A stretch of DNA of 64,000 nucleotides from an uncultured Acetatifactor sp. (GCA_947589505.1 CANQCF010000001.1:1-64000); one strand, 5' to 3'. Positions 51,691-60,605 are shown, counted from the stretch's first letter. Program-made: numbers and translations. Notes: a model not told the origin generated them from the sequence alone.

Positions 51691-52368
51691 TCAGGCTTCG
51701 CCCTTCTCTGCGAGATAGTTCCGGATCTTTAGAACAAGATCCCGGATCCTCTCCTTCTCCATCTGCATGCTCACGGGATTGACGATCATCCGTGCGCTTA
51801 AGGGGCAGACCTCCTCCAAGACTACCAGCCCGTTCTCTCTAAGGGTGGATCCGGTCTCCACGATATCCACGATCACGTCCGAGAGCTGCACCAAGGCCCC
51901 CAGCTCCACGGAGCCGTTTAGTTTAATGAGATCCACGGTCTGGTGCTTTTTATTGTAAAAGTAATCCTTTGCGATATTGGGGTACTTGCTGGCCACCCGG
52001 ATCCTCTCGTGGCGCTGCAGGAGCTCCCTGGCGGATGCCGGGCCGCAGACGCACATCTTGCATTTTCCGAACCCCAGGTCCAGAACCTCGTATACATTCC
52101 GGTTCTCCTCCATCACGGTATCGGACCCCGCCACGCCGATATCGGCGCTGCCGAGCTCCACGTAAGTGGGAACGTCCGGTCCCTTTGCCAGGAAAAACTT
52201 CATCTTCAGCTCTTCGTTGACAAAGATGAGCTTCCGGGAATTTTTGTCCTTCATCTCCTCGCAGGTGATCCCCACCTGTTCCAGAATCTCCAGAGTTTTA
52301 TTGGCAAGACGCCCCTTTCCCAGGGCGAAAGTCAGGTAATGTTCGTCGTTGAACCTCTGATCAGCCAT
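51691..52368 (-). CDS. hisG: ATP phosphoribosyltransferase, short form
   Basis: HisG starts histidine synthesis from ATP and PRPP. The 225-residue protein is the short form (HisG-S), which needs the HisZ subunit. Visible are LTFALGKGRLANKTLEIL, ADIGVAGSDTVMEE, RVASKYPNIAKDYF, and DVIVDIVETGSTLRENGLVV for PRPP binding. ATG 52368 has GGGAGGG nine bases upstream; it overlaps the end of hisZ by eight bases. Confidence 0.95.
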   Translation of the reverse strand: MADQRFNDEHYLTFALGKGRLANKTLEILEQVGITCEEMKDKNSRKLIFVNEELKMKFFLAKGPDVPTYVELGSADIGVAGSDTVMEENRNVYEVLDLGFGKCKMCVCGPASARELLQRHERIRVASKYPNIAKDYFYNKKHQTVDLIKLNGSVELGALVQLSDVIVDIVETGSTLRENGLVVLEEVCPLSARMIVNPVSMQMEKERIRDLVLKIRNYLAEKGEA

Positions 52369-53506
52369 GGCTCTCATCCCTCCCTTTCCCTGCGGACGCT
52401 GTCAGCGCGGCGTTCTTTCCCTCCCGCCGCATTTTCTGAACCAGTTCCAGTTTTTTTTCAAAATCCCCGGGGATCTGCGGATCGTAAGACACCGTCTCCG
52501 GAGCGGAGGTCTTGATCTCCACCCTCTGTCTGGAAAGGGCTTCCAGCAGATCGTCGATGACGATGGCAAACCCGACGGCGGGCGCGTCTTTTCCGAAATG
52601 GCCAAGGAGCGTATCGTAGCGTCCCCCCGTCACCACTGCGCTGCCCACGCCGTATGTGTAGGCCCTGAAGATCACGCCGGTATAGTAATTGTACTTGCTG
52701 AGCATCCCCAGATCATACGAAACGCTGTCCTCCACACCGTAAAGCTTTAAGACTTTGTCCAGTTTCTCCAGCCGTTCGATGGCGGCCAGGGAGCGGTCGT
52801 TTCTGACAAGGGCCTTGGCTTCGCTCAGGGAATTCATGGTGTTAAAGAGATCTGCCACCTTCAGCAGGATCCCGCGGTAGGGCTCCTTTACATTCCTCTC
52901 GCTCAAGAGCTCCTGGGCGGCAAAGAAATTCTTGCCGGAGATACAGGTCCTGAGGTCCAGCTCCGTCTCCTCGTCCAGTCCCGCCTCCTGGCATAGCCCC
53001 TTAAAATATTCCACCTGTCCGATGGAGACCTGAAATTCCTTCAGGCCCACAGCCCGCAGCGCTTCCACCACCAGGGCGATCATCTCTCCGTCCGCCTCCA
53101 CGGAGCCGTCGTTCATCAGCTCCGCGCCCATCTGGGTCACTTCCTTCAGCTTGCCCTGCAGATTTGAGGTGTTGGAAAAGGTATTCCCTTTATAAGTAAA
53201 GCGCAGGGGGATCCGCTCCTCCATATAATATTTTGCGGCGCACCGGGCGATGGAGGGGGTAAAGTCCGGCCGAAGGGCAAGGGTATTCCCCTCCTTGTCG
53301 AAAAATTTATACAGCTCCTTGCTGGGCTTCGTCCCGATCTCCCGGGAAAACACGTCAAAAAATTCAAAGGTTGGGGGCTGGATGCCCTCGTAGCCGTAGC
53401 CGGCGATGAGATCGTGCAGGACTCGTTCCACCTCCTGCTTTTTCGCGTATTCCCTTCCGTAGATATCCCGCACTCCCTCGGGAGTGTGCAGTAAACGTTT
53501 GCTCAT
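52361..53506 (-). CDS. hisZ: ATP phosphoribosyltransferase regulatory subunit
   Basis: HisZ is a HisRS-like protein without tRNA charging that forms an octamer with HisG-S. The 381-residue protein has class II synthetase folds (TPEGVRDIYGREYAKKQEVERVLHDLIAGYGYEGIQPPTFEFFD, LALRPDFTPSIARCAA) but ends without an anticodon-binding domain. It heads the his operon with a leader of about 210 bases from a promoter-operator at 53711-53754. I see no T-box signature in that leader. Confidence 0.94.
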   Translation of the reverse strand: MSKRLLHTPEGVRDIYGREYAKKQEVERVLHDLIAGYGYEGIQPPTFEFFDVFSREIGTKPSKELYKFFDKEGNTLALRPDFTPSIARCAAKYYMEERIPLRFTYKGNTFSNTSNLQGKLKEVTQMGAELMNDGSVEADGEMIALVVEALRAVGLKEFQVSIGQVEYFKGLCQEAGLDEETELDLRTCISGKNFFAAQELLSERNVKEPYRGILLKVADLFNTMNSLSEAKALVRNDRSLAAIERLEKLDKVLKLYGVEDSVSYDLGMLSKYNYYTGVIFRAYTYGVGSAVVTGGRYDTLLGHFGKDAPAVGFAIVIDDLLEALSRQRVEIKTSAPETVSYDPQIPGDFEKKLELVQKMRREGKNAALTASAGKGRDESHG

Positions 53507-53700
53507 GATCTGTCTCTTTTCTTTTTATTTCCTTAATCTTTCGGTTTTCACCCCAGACCGCATCTCCGATAAACGGTCAAGTCCGGGAGCAATTTGAAAA
53601 ACAGCTCCGCGCTCTGTCTCCGGAAACCTGCTTGCCAGCACCGGCTGAAGGACAAAACGTTCTTCCGTCCTGATTTCACAGGGTGTTTTGCGTACCAATT

Positions 53701-53754
53701 CAATTTAGCGTGGTAGCGTGCTACCATACTACCATGTTAAATTGTTCCTGTCAA
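53701..53754 (-). promoter_or_regulatory. his operon promoter with a palindromic operator array
   Basis: On the minus strand TTGACA (53754-53749) and TAGTAT (53731-53726) are 17 bases apart. Around the -10 and start site lie TGGTA (53711-53715), TACCA (53722-53726) and TACCA (53730-53734) boxes. The first two form TGGTAGCGTGCTACCA, a 16-base palindrome, framed by CAATTTA and TAAATTG arms. A dedicated his repressor, perhaps of the TrpR/YerC type, would fit; its gene is not in the window. Confidence 0.7.
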
Positions 53755-53895
53755 GCAGTTTTTTCTGTCCCGGTTGTTGGAACTTTTCTGCCCTGCTTTT
53801 ATTCCTCGTCCCGGTCGGCGTTCCCGTTCTCTTCCGCTGCGTCTCCATCTTCGTTCTGACCGTCTTGTTTCACTCGACCCCAATTTTTATCCCTT

Positions 53896-54435
53896 TTATT
53901 CCCCATCCCGGTCCTCCAGGTCGATCTTCAACCCTTCCAGATAAGGGACCAGGATTCCCTGCTTTTTCGGCAGTGCGTAGGCGGGATTCAGTTCCTCATA
54001 GCGGAAGCTCTTTCGGCCGCCCTCCTTCGCCCGGTCCCAGAAGAACCGCAGCATTTCATAGGGCAGATAGTAAAGTACATCCTTGTGGGTGTAATAGATC
54101 AGAAAAAAAGCGACGCCGCCCTGCTTTTCAAACTTTCCCATGAAGTCCACCTGATGTTCGTGGATGTTCTGCAGGGCGAAAGTGTCTGAGGCACATTCCT
54201 TTGCGTCGAAGCAGACGGGAATCCCCTGGACCGCGCCAATATAGTCCACCGTGCTCTTCTGGTCAAAATAGGCCAGGGTGATCTGCCGCGTGTCCTTGTC
54301 CAGCTTCACCGGGGTGATGGGGGTGGGGATCTTCTGGATCAGCGCCAACTCACTCTCCTCATACTTTTCATTTGTTCGATTGATCATATCCTCCAGGGTG
54401 GATCCCCTGAGGCCTCTGGAATTCCAGGTCGCCAT
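53896..54435 (-). CDS. recU: Holliday junction resolvase RecU
   Basis: A 179-residue nuclease that cuts four-way junctions in Gram-positives. It has the N-terminal NSRGLRGSTLEDMINRTNE, the catalytic-type segments VDYIGAVQGIPVCFDAKEC and NIHEHQVDFMGKFEKQGGVAFFLI, and the C-terminal YEELNPAYALP. ATG 54435 (MATWNSRG) has GGAAAGTAAAG upstream; frames reaching upstream run through repeats and are not coding. Confidence 0.93.
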   Translation of the reverse strand: MATWNSRGLRGSTLEDMINRTNEKYEESELALIQKIPTPITPVKLDKDTRQITLAYFDQKSTVDYIGAVQGIPVCFDAKECASDTFALQNIHEHQVDFMGKFEKQGGVAFFLIYYTHKDVLYYLPYEMLRFFWDRAKEGGRKSFRYEELNPAYALPKKQGILVPYLEGLKIDLEDRDGE

Positions 54436-54444
54436 CTTTACTTT

Positions 54445-54545
54445 CCTCCAAGCGTATCCTGCTTTGTGTGTTATCTGCGCGTCAGCATATCCTGCTCTGT
54501 GCATAGGCATGTACTGTTCTGCGTGTCAGCGTATCCTGATCTGCG
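54445..54545. repeat. Degenerate repeats upstream of recU
   Basis: Three diverged copies of GCGTATCCTG(A/C)T followed by CTGTG- or CTGCG-like text occur near 54453, 54487 and 54530, with TGCGCGTCAGC/TGCGTGTCAGC repeated between. They lie in the presumed recU leader. Nothing else is visible in the rest of the gap to 54707. Confidence 0.55.
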
Positions 54546-54707
54546 GACTTTATGGAAACATACCCGACAGATTTCTATGTCCTGTGACTGCCTTTACTCT
54601 AAAAAAATGCAGCGCTGCGGGCAGCAAACCTGTCCCAGGAAGCGGCTTGCGCCGGGGTATTTACAAAAAAACGTCAGCCTGTACCAGTTCAGTCCAAAGA
54701 TTCTTAA

Positions 54708-55118
54708 TCATGCCGAAAATAGTTTACCATGTGTCTGTGCAGAAAGTAGTAAGCAGCATGAAAGACCCGTCACGCAGCCCCATCTCTCCAGCTTTTCCAG
54801 ATAAAAGATCTCCGCTACGCTTCTCTCATCCACCAGATAATGGGTCGTGACCGTAAAATGTTCCGAGCGAAAGACGGGCTTTTCGTTAAAAAATTCCCGG
54901 CAGAACTGCTCCGCCATAAACTTCTGGTCCCCCCAGTCGGAAAATCCTCTCAAAGTCTGCACCGCCGGTCTCAGGGTGATCATGATATACAGTGCCGCCG
55001 TAGAATAGAGCAGCGACAAAAAGGGCAGGACCACAGGAGAAGGTTCCTGCCTCCAAATGAAGAGCACGAGCAAAGAGAAGAAAAAAACGGCGGGAAGGGC
55101 AAGGGTAAGGACGCCCAA
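54708..55118 (-). CDS. Possible two-helix membrane protein, unknown
   Basis: A 136-residue frame with two hydrophobic segments (about 2-22 and 29-50) and a soluble end (QKFMAEQFCREFFNEKPVFRSEHFTVTTHYLVDERSV). It follows the RluA gene by 13 bases in the same direction. The TTG start at 55118 is only two bases from GAAAGG, so the start is doubtful. No known domain. It may be real because composition and spacing fit an operon. Confidence 0.5.
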   Translation of the reverse strand: MGVLTLALPAVFFFSLLVLFIWRQEPSPVVLPFLSLLYSTAALYIMITLRPAVQTLRGFSDWGDQKFMAEQFCREFFNEKPVFRSEHFTVTTHYLVDERSVAEIFYLEKLERWGCVTGLSCCLLLSAQTHGKLFSA

Positions 55119-55131
55119 CGCCTTTCCCGCT

Positions 55132-56295
55132 TTACTCCGGCCACAGCTTTCTCTCCGCCCGCTGAAAGCTGTCCGGCAGGGGCGCCCGGATCGTTTTGCC
55201 GCTCAGAGGCTTCAGAACTTCTTCGTAAGCAGTCAAGGCGGCATACCGAGCCCGAAGGCTCTCCCACTCCGGGAACCGCACATGATCCGCGTGGAGAAGG
55301 TGATGGTTCAGATGAAAGACATTTTTTGTCACAAGATTATCTTTCTTTTCGCCGTACTTGGCGTCTCCCAGCAGGGGATGCCCGACGGAAGCCAGGTGCG
55401 CCCGAATCTGATGGGTCTTCCCGGTAAAAAGCTCTATCTCCAGGAGGGTATAGTCCTCCGTCCACCGCAGCGGGACATATCTGGTGCGTATGGGTGCGGG
55501 ATCCTTTCCGGCGGTTCCCTCTTTCGTTGTTTTTTCTCCGCCGTTGACCAGCACGGTCACTTTGTTGTTCACAGGGTTCTTGACAAGATACCCTTCCAAC
55601 ACCTGCTCTTTTAACAGCCTGCCGTGACAGATCGTCCTGTAAAACTTCCCCAGGAGATGTTCCCTGAGAAGCAGGCTGAGAGCCTGGGTGCCCGCCAGAG
55701 TCTTCCCGCAGAGAACCAGGCCGCTGGTGTTCCTGTCCAGGCGGTTGCAGACGGAAGGACGAAAGGTAACAAGCTCTTCCTCCGTATAAACACCGCTCTG
55801 TAAGAGATAACCGATCAGCCATTCGTTCAGGCTCAGGTCTTCTGGCCTGGCTTTCTGGGTCAGGATCCCGGCGGGCTTGCTTAAAATCAATATATGCGGA
55901 TCCTCATAGAGGACGGAAACCCCTTTCAGGTTATGATAAGCCCTTAAAAACTCTGATTCATCAGTCTCTCGGAGGCTTTGCCGAGAACCGCCCTGTGAGG
56001 AAAAATCCGCTGTCCCGGGATTTCGCATACCGGTATTTCGCATACCGAGATTTATCATACCGGTATCGGATTCTCTGCCCCGGAATTTCAGAAAAGTCTC
56101 CTGGCTGAAAAAACACTGAACCGTATCGCCAAGCCTGAGAATCTCCCCGCCTTCGGCTTTCCTGCCGTTTAAAGTAATGTTCTTTTTCCGAAGCTGCTTG
56201 TAGATAAGGCTGCTCCCCGCTTCCGGCAGGGCCTTGCGGAGAAATTTGTCAAACCGCTGCCCCGCCTCGTTCAAACCGATCTTCAACTCCTGCAT
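55132..56295 (-). CDS. RluA-family pseudouridine synthase
   Basis: A 387-residue protein with an N-terminal S4 domain (about 8-70, QRFDKFLRKALPEAGSSLIYKQLRKKNI) and a catalytic domain with NRLDRNTSG (catalytic Asp) and LFTGKTHQIRAHLASVGHPLLGDAKYG. Between them, about residues 75-120, is a poorly conserved insert with repeated GMRNTGMRNPG. The target uridine is unknown. I place the start at ATG 56295 with GCGGAAGAG upstream; a longer frame reaches into the next gene. It is one of three pseudouridine synthases in the window. Confidence 0.88.
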   Translation of the reverse strand: MQELKIGLNEAGQRFDKFLRKALPEAGSSLIYKQLRKKNITLNGRKAEGGEILRLGDTVQCFFSQETFLKFRGRESDTGMINLGMRNTGMRNPGTADFSSQGGSRQSLRETDESEFLRAYHNLKGVSVLYEDPHILILSKPAGILTQKARPEDLSLNEWLIGYLLQSGVYTEEELVTFRPSVCNRLDRNTSGLVLCGKTLAGTQALSLLLREHLLGKFYRTICHGRLLKEQVLEGYLVKNPVNNKVTVLVNGGEKTTKEGTAGKDPAPIRTRYVPLRWTEDYTLLEIELFTGKTHQIRAHLASVGHPLLGDAKYGEKKDNLVTKNVFHLNHHLLHADHVRFPEWESLRARYAALTAYEEVLKPLSGKTIRAPLPDSFQRAERKLWPE

Positions 56296-56344
56296 CTCTT
56301 CCGCCCTCACATAACGGCATCCGTCCGTTCTTTTTAAAAAAATA

Positions 56345-56929
56345 TCACAGGCTGACACTCTTTAAGGTCGCCGCAATGCCGGCGGAAAGCTCCGGGTCAT
56401 CCTCCATCGTCTGCAGTTCCTCCAGGTGCCGGATATATTGCTTTTTGTCCAGGGATATTTTGATGTCGACATGGGAAAAGGAATCCGCTTTTAAGAGGGG
56501 ATCCATGTGCCTTAAGAAAGCCTGTCTGTCAAAATCTTTGGCGGAGGCGTAGACCCGAACCTGGCTGCCCCGGACCGCCATATGTTCCACCACAAAATTT
56601 TTCTCATACCCGGTAAAGACCATGTCGTACAGGGTGAGCAGGGATCCGGTATGAGGTTCGATCTGCGCCGCGCTTTCTTCGTCCAGTCCCTTGAATCTGC
56701 AGAACATGACAGCGCTTACCGCGCTCTTACTGGCGGGAAGGCACCCCAGGATTGCAACGATGGTCAAAAGATTCATTCGAGTGCCCGTGGTGAGATATCC
56801 CCCCGCAAAGAGGCTCAGAGAGATTCCGAAATACAGTACCGTCCTCAGAATCTCATAACCCTTTTGTGTCTTTAGATAACCCTTAGTCCCTTTATAAGCA
56901 TCCCCGGAAAAAATCCGAAAAAAACGCAT
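56345..56929 (-). CDS. Conserved two-helix protein of unknown function
   Basis: A 194-residue protein with two adjoining hydrophobic segments (about 27-48 and 53-72) and a cytoplasmic mixed helix/strand domain (about 80-194, with YEKNFVVEHMAVRGSQVRVYASAKDFDRQAFLRHMDPLL). I do not recognise the family. It lies 49 bases upstream of the RluA gene, in the same direction, likely in the same operon. GAACATTCACAT-like DNA precedes the ATG, with no strong ribosome site. Confidence 0.65.
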   Translation of the reverse strand: MRFFRIFSGDAYKGTKGYLKTQKGYEILRTVLYFGISLSLFAGGYLTTGTRMNLLTIVAILGCLPASKSAVSAVMFCRFKGLDEESAAQIEPHTGSLLTLYDMVFTGYEKNFVVEHMAVRGSQVRVYASAKDFDRQAFLRHMDPLLKADSFSHVDIKISLDKKQYIRHLEELQTMEDDPELSAGIAATLKSVSL

Positions 56930-56999
56930 ATGTGAATGTTCCTTTCTGTCCTCTCAGCAGCCTTTTGAAAGAGCTGTTCCCTCTTTTTGGTCGTTCTGC

Positions 57000-57140
57000 G
57001 CCGGTACTCCAATCTTCCGGCGCTTTTCTGGTTTCCCTGTTGCCCGCGGCTGCCCTATTGCATCCGGTTCCCTGTTGCGCCAGATTTATCCTATCGCTTG
57101 TTGTGTGCCAGGCTGCCCTATTGCACGCGGTTCTCCATGC
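57000..57140. repeat. Degenerate repeats derived from the 3' end of the SDR gene
   Basis: The text GGCTGCCCTATTGCACGCGGTTCTCC (about 57109-57134), which covers the last SDR codons and stop on the minus strand, has a diverged copy GGCTGCCCTATTGCATCCGGTTCCC at about 57048-57072. Further partial copies (CCCTGTTGC) occur near 57034 and 57071. Confidence 0.6.
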
Positions 57141-57900
57141 CTTTCAGCGCATCCATGCCGGCCAGGATCAGGTCGTGGGGAAGGAGCTTTGAGCAGATGT
57201 CCAAGGCCTTGATCGGAAGCCCGCACAGGGAACGGCTCTTCTTGTGATAAGCGTCCCGGAGAGCCTGCCGGACGACCCGCTCCGGAGAAACCATGGCATA
57301 TTTTTTGATGGCCAGGGTGCTGCCGTTTTTCTCCGCAATCTCCAGAAAAGGGGTGTCAACAGGCCCGGGGCACACCGCGGTAACGGAGATTCCCCGGCCT
57401 TTCAGCTCCCGGCCCAGCGCTCTGGAAAAGCTCAGGACATAGGATTTGCTGGCCGCGTAAACAGCAAAGTCTGCCTGGGGAAGAAATGCAGCGCTGGAAG
57501 CCATCTGAATCAGGCGTCCGCCCCGGGGCATCCAGGGGATCACGCGGTGGGTCAGGTCGGTGAGAGCCTCACAGTTTAAGCGGATCATGCCGATGGTCTC
57601 TCTGCGGTCGGCCTTCTGAAATTCTCCCATGAGACCGTACCCGGCCGCGTTTACAAACATACAGACCCGTGCCTTCTCCGCGCAAAGCGCTCGTTCCAGC
57701 TGGTCCAGATGGCCTTTTTTCGTCAGGTCTATGGCGAAGATCCGGGTTTTGTGCCTGAGGGAAGCGCTCAGTTCCCGCAGGGCATCCTCCCGCCTCGCCG
57801 CCAGCCAGAATTCGTCGATATGATGAAAATAGGGATCCATCTGCAGGGCAAACTCCCTGCCGATCCCGGAGGATGCCCCGGTAATCAATGCAATATTCAT
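57118..57900 (-). CDS. SDR family oxidoreductase
   Basis: A 260-residue short-chain dehydrogenase. TGASSGIGRE (residues 7-16) is the NAD(P) motif, VNAAGYG the structural motif, and Ser-x(n)-YAASK the catalytic Tyr-Lys pair (YAASKSYVLSFSRAL). CPGPVDTPF follows. Substrate unknown. A promoter-like TTGACG/TAATAA pair (57950-57921, 18-base spacing) lies just upstream on the minus strand. Its end overlaps a duplicated repeat unit. The 216 bases to the next gene hold nothing else I can name. Confidence 0.9.
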   Translation of the reverse strand: MNIALITGASSGIGREFALQMDPYFHHIDEFWLAARREDALRELSASLRHKTRIFAIDLTKKGHLDQLERALCAEKARVCMFVNAAGYGLMGEFQKADRRETIGMIRLNCEALTDLTHRVIPWMPRGGRLIQMASSAAFLPQADFAVYAASKSYVLSFSRALGRELKGRGISVTAVCPGPVDTPFLEIAEKNGSTLAIKKYAMVSPERVVRQALRDAYHKKSRSLCGLPIKALDICSKLLPHDLILAGMDALKGMENRVQ

Positions 57901-57920
57901 AAATTAAATGTCTCTTTCCA

Positions 57921-57950
57921 TTATTAAATTGCGGTGCATTAAAACGTCAA
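57921..57950 (-). promoter_or_regulatory. Promoter of the SDR gene
   Basis: On the minus strand TTGACG (57950-57945) and TAATAA (57926-57921) are 18 bases apart, about 20 bases before the ATG. Confidence 0.45.
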
Positions 57951-58116
57951 TATGCGGTAATCCAGGTTGTCTTCAGTCTGGTAAATACTGAAACCGAAAA
58001 GCACAGTCAAGCTTTAAAATTCCCGGGACTCTATTCCACCCGTCACTAAAATCTTGAGGGTTCTGTCCTGCCCGCGTTCAAAAAACTGAGCCGATATTCC
58101 AACCTTGGAAAAACCT

Positions 58117-59586
58117 CTAAAAGAAATCGTAATAATCCTCTATGTAACCGTCCGCAAAGGCTTTTTTCTCTTCCCGGGAATCCGCAGAGTACTCGTCCTC
58201 CACCGCACAGACGGTCATGCCGGCCGCCCTGCCCGCCATCAGACCCGGCAGGATGTCCTCAAAGACCAGGCAGTCTTCCGGAGCCACTTTAAGCTCCGCG
58301 CAGACCGCCAGATAGATGTCCGGCGCGGGCTTTCCGTTCAGAACTTCGCTGCCCGTCCTGATACAGGAGAACATTTCTTTCAGACGGTGTACCCGCAGGA
58401 TATTCTCCACCAGTTCCCGGGAGTTGCTGGTGGCGATCCCCAGGCGGATGCCCTGTCTCACACAACCCTCCAGGAAATCCGGGATCCCGTTTTTTAAAGG
58501 GACCTCCTTCTCGTACTTTTCCCAGGCCATCCGGTTCCAGGCCTCTTTCATCTGGTCTATGTCCTCCGGGATCTCGTAGTTTTCCTTAAAGTAGAGGGCG
58601 GTCTGATGAAAGCTCATGCCCTCGATCTTTCTCTGCAGCGCCTTGTGATCCTCCAGGGGAATCCCAAATTTTCCAAGATACTCCCTGTCGATGTCCGCCC
58701 AAAGCCACATGGAATCCACCAAGGACCCGTCCAGGTCAAAGATGACCGCTTTTTTCCCGCGGATCAGGTTTTTCTTATCCTGCTCCCTCTCCGCCGAAGC
58801 GCGCAGCCCCTCCAGCTCCTCCGGCGTAAGCGCCCGGTATTCCCCGGGGGCCAGGGAGGAATCTAAATTCAGTGCGCCGAAGCGGATCCTTTTTAAGTAC
58901 AAAACTTCGTTTCCTACAGCATGGAGCATCCGCTTCACCTGATGGAATTTTCCCTCCCGGATCGTCAGGTGGATCCAGAGGCCCTCCTCCCGGAACGACG
59001 GTCCCTCTCCTGCTTCCGGAGAAAGCGTCTTTCGGTTATCCCGAATGTCTCCCTCCCGCTCTTCCGTGCCCGGGCCCTCCCTCAGCACCGTCACGTGGGC
59101 CGGCAGGGTAATGCCGTCCTCTCCCAGATCAATGCCGTTCTCCAGGCGCAGGATGTCTTCCGGACTGAGTTCATGGGCGATCCGTACAAGGTAGGTCTTG
59201 GAGACGTGATGTTTCGGGGAGAGAAGCCGGTGGGCAAGCTCCCCGTCGTTTGTGAGGAAAAGGAACCCCTCCGTATCCTTGTCCAGTCTCCCGGCAGGGG
59301 AGAGATCCCGCCTGTGGTCTGACGGGAGCAGGTCCAGCGCCGTCTTCTCCTCACCATCCCGGGTTGCGGAGAGAACACCCGCGGGCTTGTTCATCATATA
59401 ATACTCATATTTTTGATAGCGAAGGACATTTCCCTGAAAGGCGACCTGATCCTCGTCCTCCCGGATCTGAGTTTCCGGTTTCGTGACGGTTTTCCCGTTC
59501 ACCGTGACAAGCCCCTGGCTCAGCATCTTTTTTACCTGGCTTCGGCTTCCCATATTCATTTCCGTGAGAAATCTGTCCAAACGCAT
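58117..59586 (-). CDS. RsuA-type pseudouridine synthase fused to a HAD phosphatase
   Basis: A 489-residue fusion. Residues about 1-255 are an RsuA/RluB-type synthase: S4 domain MRLDRFLTEMNMGSRSQVKKMLSQG, catalytic GRLDKDTEG (Asp102), and EGKFHQVKRMLHAVG. Residues about 278-489 are a HAD phosphatase of the beta-phosphoglucomutase/pseudouridine-phosphatase layout: VIFDLDGSLVDSM (Asp284, Asp286), ATSNS, NGKPAPD and VFEDILPG. ATG 59586 follows CGGAGTC. A frame running further upstream overlaps ylbJ and is not used. The pairing is notable; substrates are not known. Confidence 0.88.
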   Translation of the reverse strand: MRLDRFLTEMNMGSRSQVKKMLSQGLVTVNGKTVTKPETQIREDEDQVAFQGNVLRYQKYEYYMMNKPAGVLSATRDGEEKTALDLLPSDHRRDLSPAGRLDKDTEGFLFLTNDGELAHRLLSPKHHVSKTYLVRIAHELSPEDILRLENGIDLGEDGITLPAHVTVLREGPGTEEREGDIRDNRKTLSPEAGEGPSFREEGLWIHLTIREGKFHQVKRMLHAVGNEVLYLKRIRFGALNLDSSLAPGEYRALTPEELEGLRASAEREQDKKNLIRGKKAVIFDLDGSLVDSMWLWADIDREYLGKFGIPLEDHKALQRKIEGMSFHQTALYFKENYEIPEDIDQMKEAWNRMAWEKYEKEVPLKNGIPDFLEGCVRQGIRLGIATSNSRELVENILRVHRLKEMFSCIRTGSEVLNGKPAPDIYLAVCAELKVAPEDCLVFEDILPGLMAGRAAGMTVCAVEDEYSADSREEKKAFADGYIEDYYDFF

Positions 59587-59650
59587 GAATGACTCCGTCC
59601 TATGTGGAATATATTTACTGTGAAAATCTGCCAAACGATCCAGGAAAACC

Positions 59651-60562
59651 ATGTTCTATATCCTTTTGTTTCTCTGTTTTACCGTCGGCATCCTCACCAG
59701 ATCCCAGATCAGTGTGCACTATGCTTCCCTTGGACTGAAACTCTGGTTTGAAAACATGATACCCGCCTTACTGCCCTTTATGATCCTGTCCGGCGTCATG
59801 GTGCGGAAAGGGATGGCCGGAAAATTCGCCTCCATCCTTCATCCCCTGCTGGGAAAGCCTTTGAACGCCTCCAGGGCGGACTGTTATGTGATCTTTGTGG
59901 GATTCCTCTGCGGGTTTCCCATGGGGGCGAAGACGGCGGCGGAACTCTATGCGAGAGGGGAACTGACAAAAAAAGAGGCGCTCTGGCTTCTGGCCTTCTG
60001 CAACAATATCGGCCCGGTCTATTTCTGCAGCTTTGTCATCCCCACGCTGCACATTCAAAAGCCCCTGCCCTGTCTCTGTATCATGTACGGTCTTCCGCTT
60101 CTCTACGGTGCGGTCCTCAGATATACGATCTACCGTGAAGATAAGACCGCCGCTGCGGCCTGCGCGGTACCCCCGGTTTCACCGTCCATTCTGGAAGCGG
60201 TGGAACAGTCTATCTACAGCGCTGTCCAAAGCATGCTGATGCTGGGAGGCTATATGATCCTCTTCTGTCTGATGAATCTTCTGCCCCATATCTTAAAGGG
60301 CGGTCCGATTCCACTTCTTAGTCCCTTTCTGGAGATCACCTCCGGGATCCAGGCTATGGAGGGGAAAATGCCCGTCTACTGCCTTGTCCTTCTGACTTTT
60401 GGAGGATTGTCCTGCCTGGCGCAGACATACAGTTCCCTGAAGGGAACGGACCTCACGGAACACATCGGCGAATATCTGCTGCATAAATTAATGCTGACCG
60501 GCCTCGCCGCTCTCTGTTATCTGGCCTGGTACCTGTTGTCCCCGGGTGGTTCATTTTTATAA
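59651..60562 (+). CDS. YlbJ-like sporulation integral membrane protein
   Basis: A 303-residue protein with about seven or eight membrane helices and the nucleoside-recognition/Gate-type features SLGLKLWFENMIPALLPFMILSGVMV, GFLCGFPMGAKTAAELYARGELTKKEALWLLAFCNNIGP. It resembles YlbJ of Bacillus, needed for stage II/III sporulation. It is divergent from the RsuA-HAD gene with a 64-base spacer. Presence suggests a spore-forming or ancestrally spore-forming host. Confidence 0.82.
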   Translation: MFYILLFLCFTVGILTRSQISVHYASLGLKLWFENMIPALLPFMILSGVMVRKGMAGKFASILHPLLGKPLNASRADCYVIFVGFLCGFPMGAKTAAELYARGELTKKEALWLLAFCNNIGPVYFCSFVIPTLHIQKPLPCLCIMYGLPLLYGAVLRYTIYREDKTAAAACAVPPVSPSILEAVEQSIYSAVQSMLMLGGYMILFCLMNLLPHILKGGPIPLLSPFLEITSGIQAMEGKMPVYCLVLLTFGGLSCLAQTYSSLKGTDLTEHIGEYLLHKLMLTGLAALCYLAWYLLSPGGSFL

Positions 60563-60605
60563 CAGCACATTACATAAGGCCAGCCGGAACAAGGCGCGGA
60601 ACCGA

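Noticed and set aside
53507-53700. T-box riboswitch in the hisZ leader
   Set aside because: No AGGGTGGTACCGCG-like antiterminator and no T-run terminator; the operator on the promoter explains control better.
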